From Daphnia pulex (lineage: Eukaryota; Arthropoda; Branchiopoda; Diplostraca; Daphniidae): a DNA stretch of 64,000 nt. A program made the position numbers and the translations under genes. The DNA is taken from NCBI RefSeq assembly GCF_021134715.1, contig NC_060026.1, forward strand, positions 11,399,001-11,463,000. Direction: 5' to 3'. How positions within the stretch are numbered: the stretch's first letter is position 1; each line of letters starts with the position of its first letter. Positions 11,864-24,170 of this stretch are shown piece after piece. The notes beneath the pieces were generated by a model. It was not told the origin of the DNA. It ran no database searches and worked only from the letters and a program-made list of their open reading frames with translations.

Positions 11864-12834
11864 CCACCCCGTTGGAGCCCAAGGCCGTTGCCAATTGCGT
11901 ATTTCTCACTCCCTCGCAACGAGAGCAGAGCACGAATCATTTTGCGGCATATTAGAACCGTCGCGAACGTGAGGTGAAAGAGAGGGGGTCTGCCTTCGCC
12001 CGTCTTCCTATAGCCTACCTTGAATCACGCGCTGGCGCACGATTCACAGCCAGAAAATCACCGATAATATGCTACACATGTCCGGGGACGGGGGGGAGTG
12101 AGAGGGAGTCTTTCGCCATACAGCCAAGTCATCCGGATACGGAGAAAGGGAAAGCATACGCACCGAAATACATTTCTAAATTAACCCACAAATAAAGGAC
12201 GCGCAACGCCCTTCTTTTCATACTTAACTCACATTCCGTCCTCATGTGTTCATCATTAACGCGTGCAGTCTTTGTCATTTGCTCATAGCTAGCGTCAACT
12301 GAAAGGGAAAAACCCTTGAAAAAAAAAAAAAAACAGGAAAATAAAAGTCGTCAAGTATTCTTCGGTACTCTCATATACTAATAAAATAGATGCATTTCGA
12401 CATTTAAAAAAACCCCAAAAAACTGAAAAGTAGGGCAGTGAGGCTATGGCTAATACCGATTTTGTTGTACGGTGGCATTTGCTGTCGCTTGGGCGAGAGA
12501 AAATTTAGTGTGACAAGAGGTGCGCCTGACCGCTAATATCCCAAGTCCCCCAAGGAACATTTTAAACGTGTAGGAACACTGTAGGCCGCTGTAGGCTGTG
12601 CGTTGAGTTTTCAGTTGAAACTTGCTTAATGAAAAAGCGCCATAAAATGTTTCCTAATTGCAGTGTGCAAGAAGGAGCGAGTTTGAGATTTCAAGCCTTT
12701 ATGTGCAGCAATCAGACATACCACATTATTTGTATAAGGCGTGGGATTCGTAGGGTTTAATCACAATGGACATTATTACCGGTACTTCTTTTCTTTACTA
12801 CTCTCTTTTTTGTTGATAGTGCATGATGCAACAT

Positions 12835-12843
12835 TGACCTTGA
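12835..12843 (-). promoter_or_regulatory. FTZ-F1-type nuclear receptor site
   Basis: The minus strand reads TCAAGGTCA, matching the FTZ-F1 consensus YCAAGGYCR. It lies about 1.0 kb upstream of the start of cuticle gene 1. FTZ-F1 is known to drive some insect cuticle genes at moulting; its use here is an inference, and a 9-base match can occur by chance. Confidence 0.3.
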
Positions 12844-13583
12844 AAGTACCTAACATTTCAGAACAGTATGGGATTTCCAGATTTTCACTGCGTTCGCTTT
12901 AACCGTCTTTAACCGTTCAACGCAATACCTAGCAGACACACAAGGTTGGCAAACTTGACACATTTATTTTTCGGGGTTAGTCATATGAAAAATGTGATTG
13001 TCATTTTCTGGGTATCTGAAATAACGCAATTTTTGAGAAAACTTGATGTCACCAAATGTAACAATAGAGAGAGTCATTGCTATGAATTTTAAATAAAAGT
13101 GAATGCTGGCGTGGTAGCAATTAAAGCAACATCGTCAATCGTACAAAACTTTTGTTTAGGTTAATTAGTTTTTCGTTTTTTTCCCTTATTTTTTGGAAAT
13201 TTACTTGATTTAATTAAGCTATGATACAATGACAAATTTGAGTTAGTTACCAGCTTCACAGTTCCTAGGCTTTGTGTCATTGTGTTTGTCAAGTCTTTTG
13301 AAGTGGGCTATCTGTCCTTTCACGCAAATAAAAAAGGAAAGGGCGGATATGTGGGAACCGCATCCATTCTCTCCGGTTTAGGAAACCATTTTCCACCAAC
13401 TTTTACGCGAATTGTTCTGGCAAATTTCAATTTCTTTATTCGGACAGCAGCTACATCAGTGTTGTTACAACAGCACCTGTCTAAAAAGAAAACCCCAGCA
13501 GGACCCAAGGACAGTTTAAAGTGATATAACGGCTGGTATAGTCGTTCGGTTAACAATTTTTCATTTCTCTTCTTTTGTTTCAC

Positions 13584-13609
13584 AAAAAAAAAAAAAAAAA
13601 AAAAAAAAA
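13584..13609. repeat. A26 homopolymer run
   Basis: Twenty-six consecutive A on the + strand. No clear target duplication or retrocopied gene is seen beside it. Confidence 0.9.
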
Positions 13610-13878
13610 TGGGCCAACCATCATCCGCCACCATTGTTCAAGATTTATCGAACATGGTGTTTTTTAAAAAAGGGCTTTTTAAAAAATTTGTTTGAAAAAG
13701 AGTTTGTATTTTAACTTCACATAGTTACGTATAATAAATTACAAGCCGAGCACATCGTGAAATGACACATAGAAGAGCAGATTACTCTCACCTGACAGCA
13801 TTTACACGCAATTGATCAACATAAATTTGTCCTTTTTCTTGATCGGTTCAAACACAAAATTCAGGTCACAGTCCTAAA

Positions 13879-14708
13879 TTAATATGCAGGCTTGCTGGGG
13901 TAGGCCGGCTCGGGGTAAGCGGGCTTGCTGGGGTAGGACGGCTCGGGGTAAGCAGGCTTGCTTGGGTAGGCTGGCTCGGGGTAAGCGGGCTTGCTGGGGT
14001 AGGCCGGCTCGGGGTAAGCGGGCTTGCTGGGGTAGGACGGCTCGGGGTAAGCAGGCTTGCTTGGGTAGGCTGGCTCGGGGTAAGCGGGCTTGCTGGGGTA
14101 GGCCGGCTCGGGGTAGGCTGGTGTGGGGTAGGCTGGTTCAACTGGTTTAGAATAGGCGGGCTCGGCCGGCTTCGAGTAAGCGGCAGGTTTGTATTCGTCG
14201 TATTTGGCTTCTCCCTCGTATTTCACATCGGCGACGTATCCGTTCTCATCAGCCTTGTAGGTGACGATTTGAGTGCGGCCATCGGGGAGAACGACACGGT
14301 AAGATCCGGTGACAACTTTGCCGTCGCTTGACTGTTGGTGAGAGTAATCGTTGTAGCTTGGTTCATCCTTGACGGCCCAGTCAAAGCTGTACGGCATTGG
14401 TTCCTATATCAAATAATGGAATATAAAATTATTTATACTCCGACTGTTTAAATCTTAAAAAAAAAAAAGTTTTTTTTTTATTAGGAATTAAATGTAGCTC
14501 ACGTATTCATAAGCGGGCTTGGAGTATGCTGGAGCAGGATAAGCTGGTGCAGGATAGGCTGGAGCTGGATACGCCGGAGTCGTGTATTCAGCGGCAGCAG
14601 CGATGGCAACCAAAGCAGCGAGAATGATGAACTGTTTGGTCGAAGTAAAAATTTAATTTGGTCTTCAAATTTTAATTTCCATTATCAACTGTATTGTACC
14701 TTGTTCAT
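13879..14708 (-). CDS. cuticle protein 2 (CPR family) with 11-residue tail repeats
   Basis: Coding exons, 5' to 3', are 14708-14700 (M N K), 14631-14503 and 14403-13879, giving about 220 residues. The signal peptide (MNKFIILAALVAIAAAA) is followed by AYPAPAYP repeats, then the Rebers-Riddiford domain starting PMPYSFDWAVKDEPSYND, with SDGKVVTGSYRVVLPDGR and YKADENGYVADVKYEGEAKY. The C-terminal tail is a regular repeat of 11 residues (AYPEPxYPSKP) with x alternating Ala-Ala-Ser, ending in Tyr just before the stop. Such Tyr/Pro tails are thought to supply residues for cuticle cross-linking. It is the only cuticle protein here whose tail is a single regular repeat and which has no Ala/Val/Glu-rich end. 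Its tiny first exon (MNK) and domain match cuticle gene 1 best. Confidence 0.9.
13890..14115 (-). repeat. 33-bp coding tandem repeat with 99-bp higher order
   Basis: Seven or so 33-bp units encode AYPEPxYPSKP. Every third unit has Ser instead of Ala, and synonymous differences also recur every third unit, so a 99-bp block was itself duplicated at least twice. Confidence 0.85.
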
Positions 14709-14750
14709 GTTGAGGAGAGGAGTGTTGTTCTGTTCTTGGAATCGAATGGA

Positions 14751-14788
14751 ACTGATGACTAAATCGGTCGACATCCAGTCTTTATATA
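14751..14788 (-). promoter_or_regulatory. core promoter of cuticle gene 2
   Basis: Minus strand TATATAAAG (14788-14780), then ATCAGT with +1 near 14753, about 33 bases downstream. Confidence 0.7.
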
Positions 14789-17700
14789 CTGTTCAGTGTT
14801 CACATTCAAGGCTGTGCAACAACATAATTCTTACGGGCTTCACCCTTCCCCATTTCCCGTCCGATATGTGTATAACTCGACGAAGTCGTGAAATGGTCAC
14901 TATCACTTTGGGGCACGGCCGGTGTGATTTCTCTGCCGGCTTCTAAATCGTGCCGAGCTTGCTTGCTGTACAGTGCAGGGAGCGCCTACAGCGATATTTA
15001 GCAATGCTACTCACTACCCCTAAATGTGAGATCCTTTCACTTTTTCCCCCGAGTACCATACTGCGTGTTTACCGATTTCGACCAAAGTGTTTTGAATGAT
15101 GTTATTACGTGGGTGTCCTACGTGACTACGTCTCACGTATCTAGAGTAAACTCATTGTATTGAGGAATTCCGAAATGTATTAAATCACCTGATATTCTAA
15201 AATCGTCACCCAAAAGAATGGGGCCTAGTTCAATGCATGGTGTTATTTGGGAAAACCATTAATTTTGTTTTGCCATCACGGCGATTATTATAGGCCGCAC
15301 CGCATAACTGGCCTTGATGGTCCGATAGTAATTCATGCTTTACGCGGGTTAATGGGATTTCCACTTAGCGTTTCAATCATGCCATGGTCTACATCTATTC
15401 AATGATGTCGAGGAAGCCTTCATTTACGTTTACATTCGCTTGTGCAGCAGTCGTGACTCAATAATTTTTGTACAATAATTTTCTTGCAATCTTCACATTT
15501 GCAAGACAAATCGATCGATCGTTTTCTATTCGATCAATGTAATTCAAGGACATATCTCAAATCAATTAAGGCGATTACTGTGAATTTTTTATTGAACTAT
15601 TCCGTGCACAACGCTGTAGCTATCATGATATTTTTAATTTTTAATATTTTATGACTCGTGCACAAATAAATTTTTTCGCAGAGTAATGTTATTCCGACCG
15701 ATTTCCGAGGTTACAAATATAGGTAAAGATGTTGGACAGAGATTTACACATAATTCGTCAATTATATAGAACTGCTCGTGTTTTATTTTTTAAGATAGGT
15801 TATTACGAGAAATTTGACACAGACATGTTTTTCTACCGTTACCCTAGTTTTTCATCTATAGACGATAAGCAAGGACGAACTGGTAATCATTTCATAAAAA
15901 ATCAAATATAAGAGAAAAAAATATGGCGTCGTCACGCTGTGGTTTAATAATATGGGGCAATTTGAAAACGGATCGGAAGAGAACCCTACAACAATCGAAA
16001 TTTTTTACGCCGTATTATCAAGAATTCAAGGTTACCATTTTCTATATTGTTGTCTGAATTTCGTAACAACGTACGGAGGCTATGAGACATCATCCTGAGC
16101 GTCAAGGGCGAGTTGCAACTTGCAAGTTGCAATCGGTAATTATCTTGCGACTCTATAGTTATTTAACACCACTGAAAAATAGCTTACTGCACGCTGAATG
16201 ACTTCGTTCTGTTTTTCTCGTCAAAAAAAAATCAAAATCAAAATTATTTGTGTATAAATTATTCATCACAGCAACCACAGACGAAAGTTTCGGGAGCCTC
16301 TGCACGAGGCTGTGGTCTTTGATGGTCACGCTTCTTTGGTTTATATCGATCTTATTATGGTCAGTATCATGATAGGGTAGTAGTGTTCTTGATTATATAG
16401 GCATTCAGATAATCCAACTCACGAATATAGTTAAATGATGTTATCCATCAAAATTCCTACGCATTATTTTATCACGTGCATGAAAGTGTCGAAGTAGCTT
16501 GGATTTTAGGAAGATAAAAAGTCAGTTTTTCCTTGAAAATCAACCCTGGCCCAATACAAGGTTACCAGACATCATAAATATCCATTTTCTTTTTTAATTG
16601 TAGCTATTATACATTGTGTTTTCGCGGAATTACGTAAATTAAATAATACGTGATATAAATAGGATATTAGCCGGACATGAACATTCATAGACAGCCTAGA
16701 AATCGCTAGAAATATTCATAATGGTGAGTAATGCTAGTTATACTGTATAGACGCGGTTAGTATTATAACTATACTATTACCATATTCAACGAATAAAAAA
16801 TCATTCGATATACATAAAAGAATTAATTATTCTAGCTAGTTTAATGATAGCAGTAATTTGACGTCGGGTTTACGCGTAATGATTTGGTGATAGCCAGGCT
16901 GGCTAGAGTGATCCCAAAAAGGTATAGAAGCTGAAATTTCCATGGATTCAATTAATCAGCATTTAAATCAAAATTTTGTAATACCGCCCTTATACTTCGT
17001 ATACACTTGGAATTGGCGCCATCGTCTTGAAGAAATCGAAAGTGCTGCAATCTTTGTAAGGGAAATGAAAGCTTGTAGTAGTTTCTTACCATTCGAATTC
17101 GGCCTTGTCCCTAGATCGAAACTTACTTGAATTATTTTTTTATCGTTTTATTTACAATTGATTCCTGGAGATAGAACGTAAAATTTGTCACAACTTCCAA
17201 TTATTTTTATTTTCACATTTAGAAATCTCAGATTGTTGTAATTTTATTTCTATACTGTTTTGAATCAATTACAATTAGTATCTAACAATGGGTGCGAGAG
17301 AAAATCAACCGATCAGCTATTAGAGGTCTAGTTTCTCCACTCTAATTGAACAATGCTGAGTGAGATCTAATTGAGGCGTTATATATAGCTTTATAACTAG
17401 GCCACACAATCAACAAGTTTTAACACAAGACACAACCCACTCGATGTAGAGTTCATTTCTTTATTTAGAATGGTGCTGAGAAATCGGAAGTCATAATGTG
17501 TTAACCCTTTAAAACGGCTAGACGTGTTGCTGCTCTACGTTAAGTCAAGCGATGAATTTGAATCATCACTCAGTCTGACTGTCCGAGTCTTCCGAGGCGT
17601 CTGCTGTTGCACGGCTCTCGAATTCCCATAACGGTTTTACGGAACGGCGCTTATTAAGGTATGCAAAGGAAGGAAGAAACAAAACCATTGTGGTTAAGAA

Positions 17701-19719
17701 AAATTTTCGTGGTTAGATTCTCGTACGCCCAACTTTGGCACAAAGCAAATCATTTTGTCTTTAACCAACTGTTGCGAGTTTCTATATTTTTAACCGCATG
17801 TAGATATATTGATTATTTTCCGCGTGTGACGGGTGCGGATGTTTGTCTGTATGGTTTTGTACCGTAATTGGATGCCTTTACATAACCAAATTAGGGGGAA
17901 AAGATAAGCCATGAGAATATTTAGCATCTTCACTCGCTTTCTCGAACAAATATCTCATCATTTGTTTTATACTCCAGAATAACTTAATAATAATCAGTTT
18001 ATTTTCTCCTTAATTTTAAACAAATGTCTCTACAAAAAATATGATTTTTGAAGATGATATTTTTGAATTATAATTACTATTGTTTCATGGCATTCTTGGG
18101 CATCCTGTGTGCTCTGTGGTGATATAGTTTAGAAAACTGAAAGTGACGTCAGCTACGTAGTCGTTTTTTCTTTTCTGAAAAGAGCCAAGCACTGAGAGAA
18201 GAGGGACAAAGTGCCATTTAAAAAAGAAAGGCAATTTAATTTGTCTTACTTTGTGATTCTCTCAAAAAAAGGTCATTCCCATCATTTGTGAAATTGGAAG
18301 TGCTTCTGCCAGCCGAATACGCCGTAGCACTAGCAAACAAGAACAAGATTGCACGGTGGCAATTACAAGTTGCGTGCAGTGCAGTTTGATTTAATGAAAT
18401 GGAAAAAATTTCTATTCCCAACTTTTAACATAGCCGTACGTAATCTCGTTGCGCCCATAAAATGCAAGAGGTAAGTGTAACTGATTTATTTTATTTTAAA
18501 AAAAAATTTTTTTTGGCTTTGTACTCTTAATAAAAGGCTCGTAGATTTGATTGCGAGTTGTGACACTATTCGAATCGGTGAACAATTCAATTCTCTGTTT
18601 TAGTATTTGTTTCTATCATAAACATACCGTAAGTATACAATCAAGCATATTATATCTTTCGTGTTCGTGTACCTGCACTGCAAAAAAAGGCGTGATCAAA
18701 GCATCCCCTATGGTACCGTAAATCTTTTATTATCATTATTAGGCTCTTTAAAAAAATATTTCTGTAAGAAAAAAAACTGGTGCTGGTGTCAAATTCTTTT
18801 AATCAAATTTTTAACACAAGTTCCTTTTTCACTTGTAGACTGAAGTGTGTTTCACCTTTTGAGCAAATTTATACGTACATGATTTCGTAAAAGGCTTCAA
18901 ACTAACACAAACTCGAAATTTCTAGACTATAAAGTTTCAAACAATTCGCACTTTTATGCTATGACCTCGTGGCATGTTGTCGCGTAACGCTTTAATCTAT
19001 GCAACTTCCAACATAGTATGCGCGTCTATACTGAACTTGGTGCTCGTAAATATCCTTATGTGCGCATAATGCAAGGCCAGCGTAATAGGCTTGCTGTTTG
19101 CTCGGGCTAGGCAGCAAGGAGAAATCTAACCTTGCCGCCAGTTACGCGAGGGAAAAATTGTGAACTATTTAACTAGCGCTTTTTTTTTAAAAACTGACCT
19201 ACAAAAAGGACATTTCACAGGAGAAACGAGAAAAACCGCAAAAAGGGTGAGGTGTGTTGGAATGTAAGACTTCTTTTTGCATCAAGAGTTTCATTGTTGT
19301 TTGCTCATTTAGTTGGTCTGTTTAATTTATGGTCATTGGAACAAGTAGACAGTAGACAGAAGAAATCGAAAACTTCAAAGAGTAAAACGGCACGCAATTG
19401 CCGCCCACTTTCTACAATACTTTCGCAGGTGCGTTCAAAAGAGCTGCGTTGTGTATCACAATTACATTCCCACTAATTTCTTAATTTTCATTTTCGAAGT
19501 TGTTAGATAGAGAATTGGATTTGTTTTCTTTGTCTTTTCATTCACTAGCAGCAAAGCCGGTATCCAACATTATATTATAGACTTCCATCAAAATTAAATT
19601 GAATCAAACATATTATTTCCGAAATTTGTGAGTATGTATTCCTTCTAATTTGGCAAATAATTTATATTAACTGAATGATATAAGATAATTCCACGCCTAT
19701 ATATTTTCCTTTTTTCGAT
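14789..19719. other. 4.9-kb intergenic spacer, no gene seen
   Basis: Only short open frames (under 75 residues) without domains are present, such as 15729-15911 (+), 16942-17130 (+) and 17661-17867 (+). A TATATATAG stretch near 17379-17390 on the + strand resembles a TATA box, but no coding exon follows it convincingly. The part next to cuticle gene 2 should hold its upstream control elements. Confidence 0.5.
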
Positions 19720-20762
19720 TTAAGCAGTTGCGTCAGTAGCAGTCTCTGGCTCAGCAGCCGGAGCAGCGGCCTCTACGACGGCGGGCTCTGCGGCCACTTC
19801 GGCGACGGGCTCTGCGGCCACTTCGGCGACGGGCTCTGCGGCCACTTCGGCAACAGCCTCAACGGCAACTTCAGCAACAAGTTCGTCTTTGGTTATTGGC
19901 TCAGCTGCAACAACTTCTTCGACAGCAGCAACTGATGGTACGGGAGCTTCGGTGGTGGTTGGAGCGGGATAGCTTGGCTTAGGGTAGCTGGGATATGCTG
20001 GGCGAGGGTAGCTGGGGTATGCTGGACGAGGATAGCTGGGGTAAGATGGTTTGGGGTATGAAGGATAGGCTGGGGCAGGGTAAGATGGATAAGTGGGCTT
20101 GGGGTAAGATGGGTAAGATGGCTCAGGATAGGCTTTTGGGTAAGCTGGAGGAGAGTAAGCAGCTTTAGGGTAGGCTGGTGGAGCGTATGCGGGCTTGTAG
20201 GCGGGCTTGTAGGCGGGCTTGTATTCGTCGTATTTGGCCTCGCCTTCGTATTTCACATCGGCGACGTAACCGTAATCGTCGGCCTTGTAGGTGACAACTT
20301 GTTTGCGGCTGTCGGGCAAGACGACGTAGTAGGTTCCATCAACAACTTTGCCATCGCTGTTTTCCTTGTGGCCAAAGTCGTTGTAGCTTGGTTCATCCAA
20401 AACGGCCCAGTCGAAAGCGTAGGGCATGGGAGGCTGTATGATATAATTTCGAGTATAATTTTTAAAATTAAAAATTTCAATCTGTTGTAACAATTTCTGT
20501 TGTAGCAGACTTACATAATCATAGGATTTTTCATAAGCCGCTGGGTAGGCAGGCGCTGGGTAGGCTGGCTTCGGGTAATATGCTGGTTTGGGATAGTAAG
20601 GATTATCAGCCAATGCGACGACGGCCAAAGCGGCGATGATGAGGAACTGAAAAGATGACAATTAAAAAATATTAGTCCACTTTCGTTATTACCGTATGAT
20701 AGTTTAAAATGAGAGTGTTATGCACAAATTTCAAGATTTTTTAAAATGCAACTCACTTTCAT
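19720..20762 (-). CDS. cuticle protein 3 (CPR family) with Ala/Val/Glu-rich tail
   Basis: Coding exons, 5' to 3', are 20762-20757 (M K), 20646-20515 and 20433-19720, giving about 283 residues. Signal peptide MKFLIIAALAVVALA, then YPKPAYYPKPAYPAPAYP, ending SYDY at the splice. The domain exon starts PPMPYAFDWAVLDEPSYND and contains SDGKVVDGTYYVVLPDSRK and YKADDYGYVADVKYEGEAKY. The tail has YKPAYKPAYAPPAYPKA and SYPSYPRPAYPSYP repeats, then TTTEAPVPS and an acidic Ala/Val/Glu segment with three copies of AEPVAEVA, ending EPETATDATA. DGR of cuticle genes 1 and 2 is DSRK here. The second intron (20434-20514, 81 bases) is a multiple of three and has no stop, so intron retention would give a longer open frame. 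Closest relative: the next gene upstream, cuticle gene 4. Confidence 0.92.
19775..19860 (-). repeat. 24-bp coding repeat in the tail of cuticle gene 3
   Basis: Three nearly identical 24-bp units encode AEPVAEVA. The related gene 4 lacks this exact expansion, so it is recent. Confidence 0.8.
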
Positions 20763-20815
20763 GTTGATGCTAGAAGGAATTCTCTGTGTCTATACGATTG
20801 TCCAGATGTGAACGC

Positions 20816-20854
20816 ACTGATGGATATCTTGTTCGAGTTAGTCCTCTATTTATA
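20816..20854 (-). promoter_or_regulatory. core promoter of cuticle gene 3
   Basis: Minus strand TATAAATA (20854-20847), then ATCAGTGCG with +1 near 20818. The leader after it (CACATCTGGAC on the minus strand) is shared with cuticle gene 4. Confidence 0.7.
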
Positions 20855-22800
20855 CTTGGTTCGTGGGCTCAAGAACCATAGGAGGAGTGGCAATGGGCGC
20901 AGATTTCTTCTAGTCCCAGCAAGTACATAGCAACAGCAGCGCATCGCGGGCATTTAAATTACACCCGAAACCCTGGCTAGCCTACTGGCTCCCATGAGAA
21001 AGCAGCAAAATTATTTGCAACTCTCACTTTGTGTTCGCATCCACCTCGCCTTTTTTTTTTCTCATAATACACTCCAATGATATCACCTACTTCGGCCTTT
21101 CGGTTAGCAACTCCGCCTGCTGTCCCATCTCGAATTCTCGACATCTCATTTTTACTTCGATAGTTCAATATCTGATTGCCATAGGAATCTCAAGCGCACT
21201 GCGCAGGTGTATTTTATATCAGTTATCATTCTAGTTTTATCTCAACGAAATATTAATAATTGGTGATGTTATACTTCTACTAAGACAGTCCTTGAATTTA
21301 TAAAATCTAGCCTACTTAAAACATTTTTTGTTAATGGGATTTGATGGTATTTAAATACGTTTTTATTATGATAAATTTTTCGCAGGAAATTTTTAAATGC
21401 GCTGAGAAACGAAAAATTGTATTTAGGTTCGGATTGAATTTCGCAATCAATATTTTACTGGGGCAAGTTGGAAAAAGCTCTGCGCTATTTCTATCCGAAA
21501 CAGAATATTGTTGCGAATTGCGATGTTTGTAACGGATTCAGATCGTAAGACCTGAGTAGCTATATAGTAAAAGGGTAAGTAAATTCCGTTTCCAGTCCGT
21601 TTCAATAGTTTTACTGCATTTTGTTTGCCGCTTGACGCTTGCATAGGTACAATTTGTTTTGGGTTTACTATGGGATCGTTCAAAATCCAAAACTTGTGAA
21701 ATGCAGTTACAAAATAAAATGTAGAATAAAAAAATACAAGATATGAAGAACGGGAAAAGAAATAATATAGTCACACTCACTTTCTATTGTCAGTGTTTTG
21801 AAAGACAGGTATCACATTTAACGACCAACTGTCCTTGAAGTATTATCTGCATCATTGTCCCCTTATTGCTGAAATGAGTAAGAGGACACAATAAAATATT
21901 TAAAATCTGTCCAATTTACTGTTATAAAATTTGTGTATTGTGTTTCGTAGGAATTCATAAATCCGCCGAAATTTAAGAGATTTTAGAGTTTTGGGGGTTT
22001 TTTTATTTTTAGATTTGTTCTTTGTGATCCAAATTCTCGTTTAAAAAAAACAGTAATTTTTTTTATAGAAAACGAAGAATACACCGCTAATTAAATAACA
22101 ATTTTTTTGTCATCCAGGAAAAAGATTCACAAGCAGCTCCAGTTAATTTCACAAAAATTTCTCCTTCCGTCAGGTGGTCCAGAGTTTACATCAAAGTGCG
22201 TTGCGCTACATTATACTACCTATTTTTTTTTTCTCTTGTTTGAAATTTTTGGCAAGTGCTCCTTTCCAATTCACATATCAACACATTGACTAAAATGTTA
22301 AGAGGAAACTGTAATGGGGAAAGCTTCAGTGCAAGAGAAACAATTTTCTATCAATTCAGGATTTGGTCGGCAAACACTGATATTACATGACACATAAATT
22401 TCCTCTTTTTCTCTTTCTCTGTCAAACTTTTGAAAAGCTTTGGTCAGAAAAAGACTATAGTGAAATTTAGCTGACCACTTGCATTGTTTTGAACGGCTCG
22501 TGCGCCTTTGTCTTGGGCTATACTATTTCCGCTGGCGAAAAATGCCATTCAAATGTTCTTCTTTTCGGAGAAACTTAGACTACATTCCTTATATGATTAC
22601 ATCTTTTTAATTTCTTTATCTAATCTAGAACTATACTTAACTAAAGGTTTTTTGTTTAATACAATTTGCAATCGTTTATAATAGAAACTCGGACGTCTTT
22701 TTATTTTAAAATGTGTCTAATATCTGTATTTCTATTTCATTTAGATAATTTGATTGTATTCAAGACGAGGTGGTTGGCATAATTAACGACAATTAGTAAA
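20855..22800. other. intergenic spacer, no gene seen
   Basis: It is AT-rich. Open frames at 21447-21683 (-) and 21538-21780 (-) are short, overlap each other and have no domain. It should carry the upstream region of cuticle gene 3. Confidence 0.5.
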
Positions 22801-22883
22801 ACTAACTGTCTTTATATAAGTTATAAAGGTCTGCGGCGAAGACTGAATCATATTGTGTTGATATAAAGCTCTGATGTGATGAT

Positions 22884-24082
22884 TTAAGCAACTGTGGTAG
22901 CAGCTTCTGGTTCGGCGGTTGTTTCAACAGCAGCAGCAGCGGCCTCGGTAGTGATTTCAACCTCCTCGACGACTGGCTCAGCAGCAGCAACCTCAGCAAC
23001 AACCGGTTCGGCAGCAGCAACTTCAACATCCGATTCGGCAGCAACAGCAGCTACCTCAGCAACAACAACATCTTCAACCTTCGCTACTGAAACGGGAGCT
23101 ACAGTGGCGGCTTCGGTGGTGGTTGGAGCGGGATAGCTTGGCTTAGGATAGCTGGGATATGCTGGACGAGGGTAGCTGGGGTATGCTGGACGAGGATAAC
23201 TGGGGTAAGATGGTTTGGGGTATGAAGGATAGGCTGGGGCAGGGTAAGATGGATAAGTGGGCTTGGGGTAAGATGGGTAAGATGGCTCAGGGTAGGCTTT
23301 AGGGTAAGCTGGAGGAGAGTAAGCAGCTTTAGGGTAGGCTGGTGGAGCGTATGCGGGCTTGTAGGCGGGCTTGTATTCGGGCTTGTAGGCGGGCTTGTAT
23401 TCGTCGTATTTGGCCTCGCCTTCGTATTTCACATCGGCGACGTAACCGTAATCGTCAGCCTTGTAGGTGACCACTTGTTTGCGGCTGTCGGGCAAGACGA
23501 CGTAGTAGATTCCATCAACGACTTTGCCATCGCTGGTTTCTTTGTGTCCAAAGTCGTTGTAGCTTGGCTCATCCAAAACGGCCCAGTCGAAAGTGTAGGG
23601 CATGGGAGGCTGTAAAACCACCAATCGAAGTTTTCAAATATTTTTCATCAATTTCATTTTAGAATAATAGAATAGGCATTCACCCGATTTCACTTACGTA
23701 GTCATAAGATTTAGCATATGGTGCTGGGTACGCTGGCTTCGGGTATTCCGGTGCGGAGTATGATGATGGGTAAGCGGGCTTCGGGTACTCCGGTGCGGAG
23801 TATGATGGGTAAGCGGGATTCGGGTACTCCGGTGGGGAATATGATGGATAAGCGGGTTTAGGGTAGTAAGATGGAGACGGGTAAGCTGGTTTTGGATAGT
23901 ACGGTGCTTTCGGGTAGTAAGGCTTGTCAGAAGCCAGGGCGACAACTGCCAAAGCGGCGAAGATGAGGAACTGGAACGAAATGAAAGAATTTATTGAATC
24001 CAATCCTAGCTGCTGTTTATCTTATTATTTAAATGTTACAAAGAAAAACCACGGCGTAATTTGAAATGCAACTCACTTTCAT
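22884..24082 (-). CDS. cuticle protein 4 (CPR family), close paralog of gene 3
   Basis: Coding exons, 5' to 3', are 24082-24077 (M K), 23970-23698 and 23609-22884, giving about 334 residues, the longest cuticle protein here. Signal peptide MKFLIFAALAVVALA, then a Tyr/Pro region expanded relative to gene 3 with repeats of the type YPKPAYPSYSAPE, ending SYDY. The domain exon begins PPMPYTFDWAVLDEPSYND and is nearly the same as in gene 3 (SDGKVVDGIYYVVLPDSRK, YKADDYGYVADVKYEGEAKY). The tail repeats SYPSYPRPAYP, then TTTEAATVAP and a long Ala/Val/Glu region ending EPEAATTVA. Near-identity of exons and leader with gene 3 shows a tandem duplication; the signal-peptide exon and the acidic tail have since diverged in length. 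Confidence 0.92.
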
Positions 24083-24132
24083 GTTGGCTAAAAGAGGATT
24101 GCTAGTGCTCGCGATCGTCCAGATGTGAACGC

Positions 24133-24170
24133 ACTGATGAATTCCTAACCGGTTTTGTTCTCTATTTATA
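24133..24170 (-). promoter_or_regulatory. core promoter of cuticle gene 4
   Basis: Minus strand TATAAATA (24170-24163), then ATCAGTGCG with +1 near 24135. The first part of the leader is almost identical to that of gene 3. Confidence 0.7.

Larger units (their letters stand above)
11864..13860. other. intergenic spacer between cuticle genes 1 and 2
   Basis: No gene can be supported. It should contain the upstream control region of cuticle gene 1. It includes an FTZ-F1-like site (12835-12843) and a 26-base A run (13584-13609). The open frame at 13282-13524 (+) encodes 80 residues with no recognisable domain. Confidence 0.5.

Noticed and set aside
13282-13524. 80-codon open frame followed by an A26 run, as if a retrocopy
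   Set aside because: No parent gene recognised, no poly(A) signal before the run and no target duplication.
20253-20490. Open frames antisense or frame-shifted to the cuticle genes
   Set aside because: Shadows of the codon-biased repeats in the cuticle domain and tail exons.
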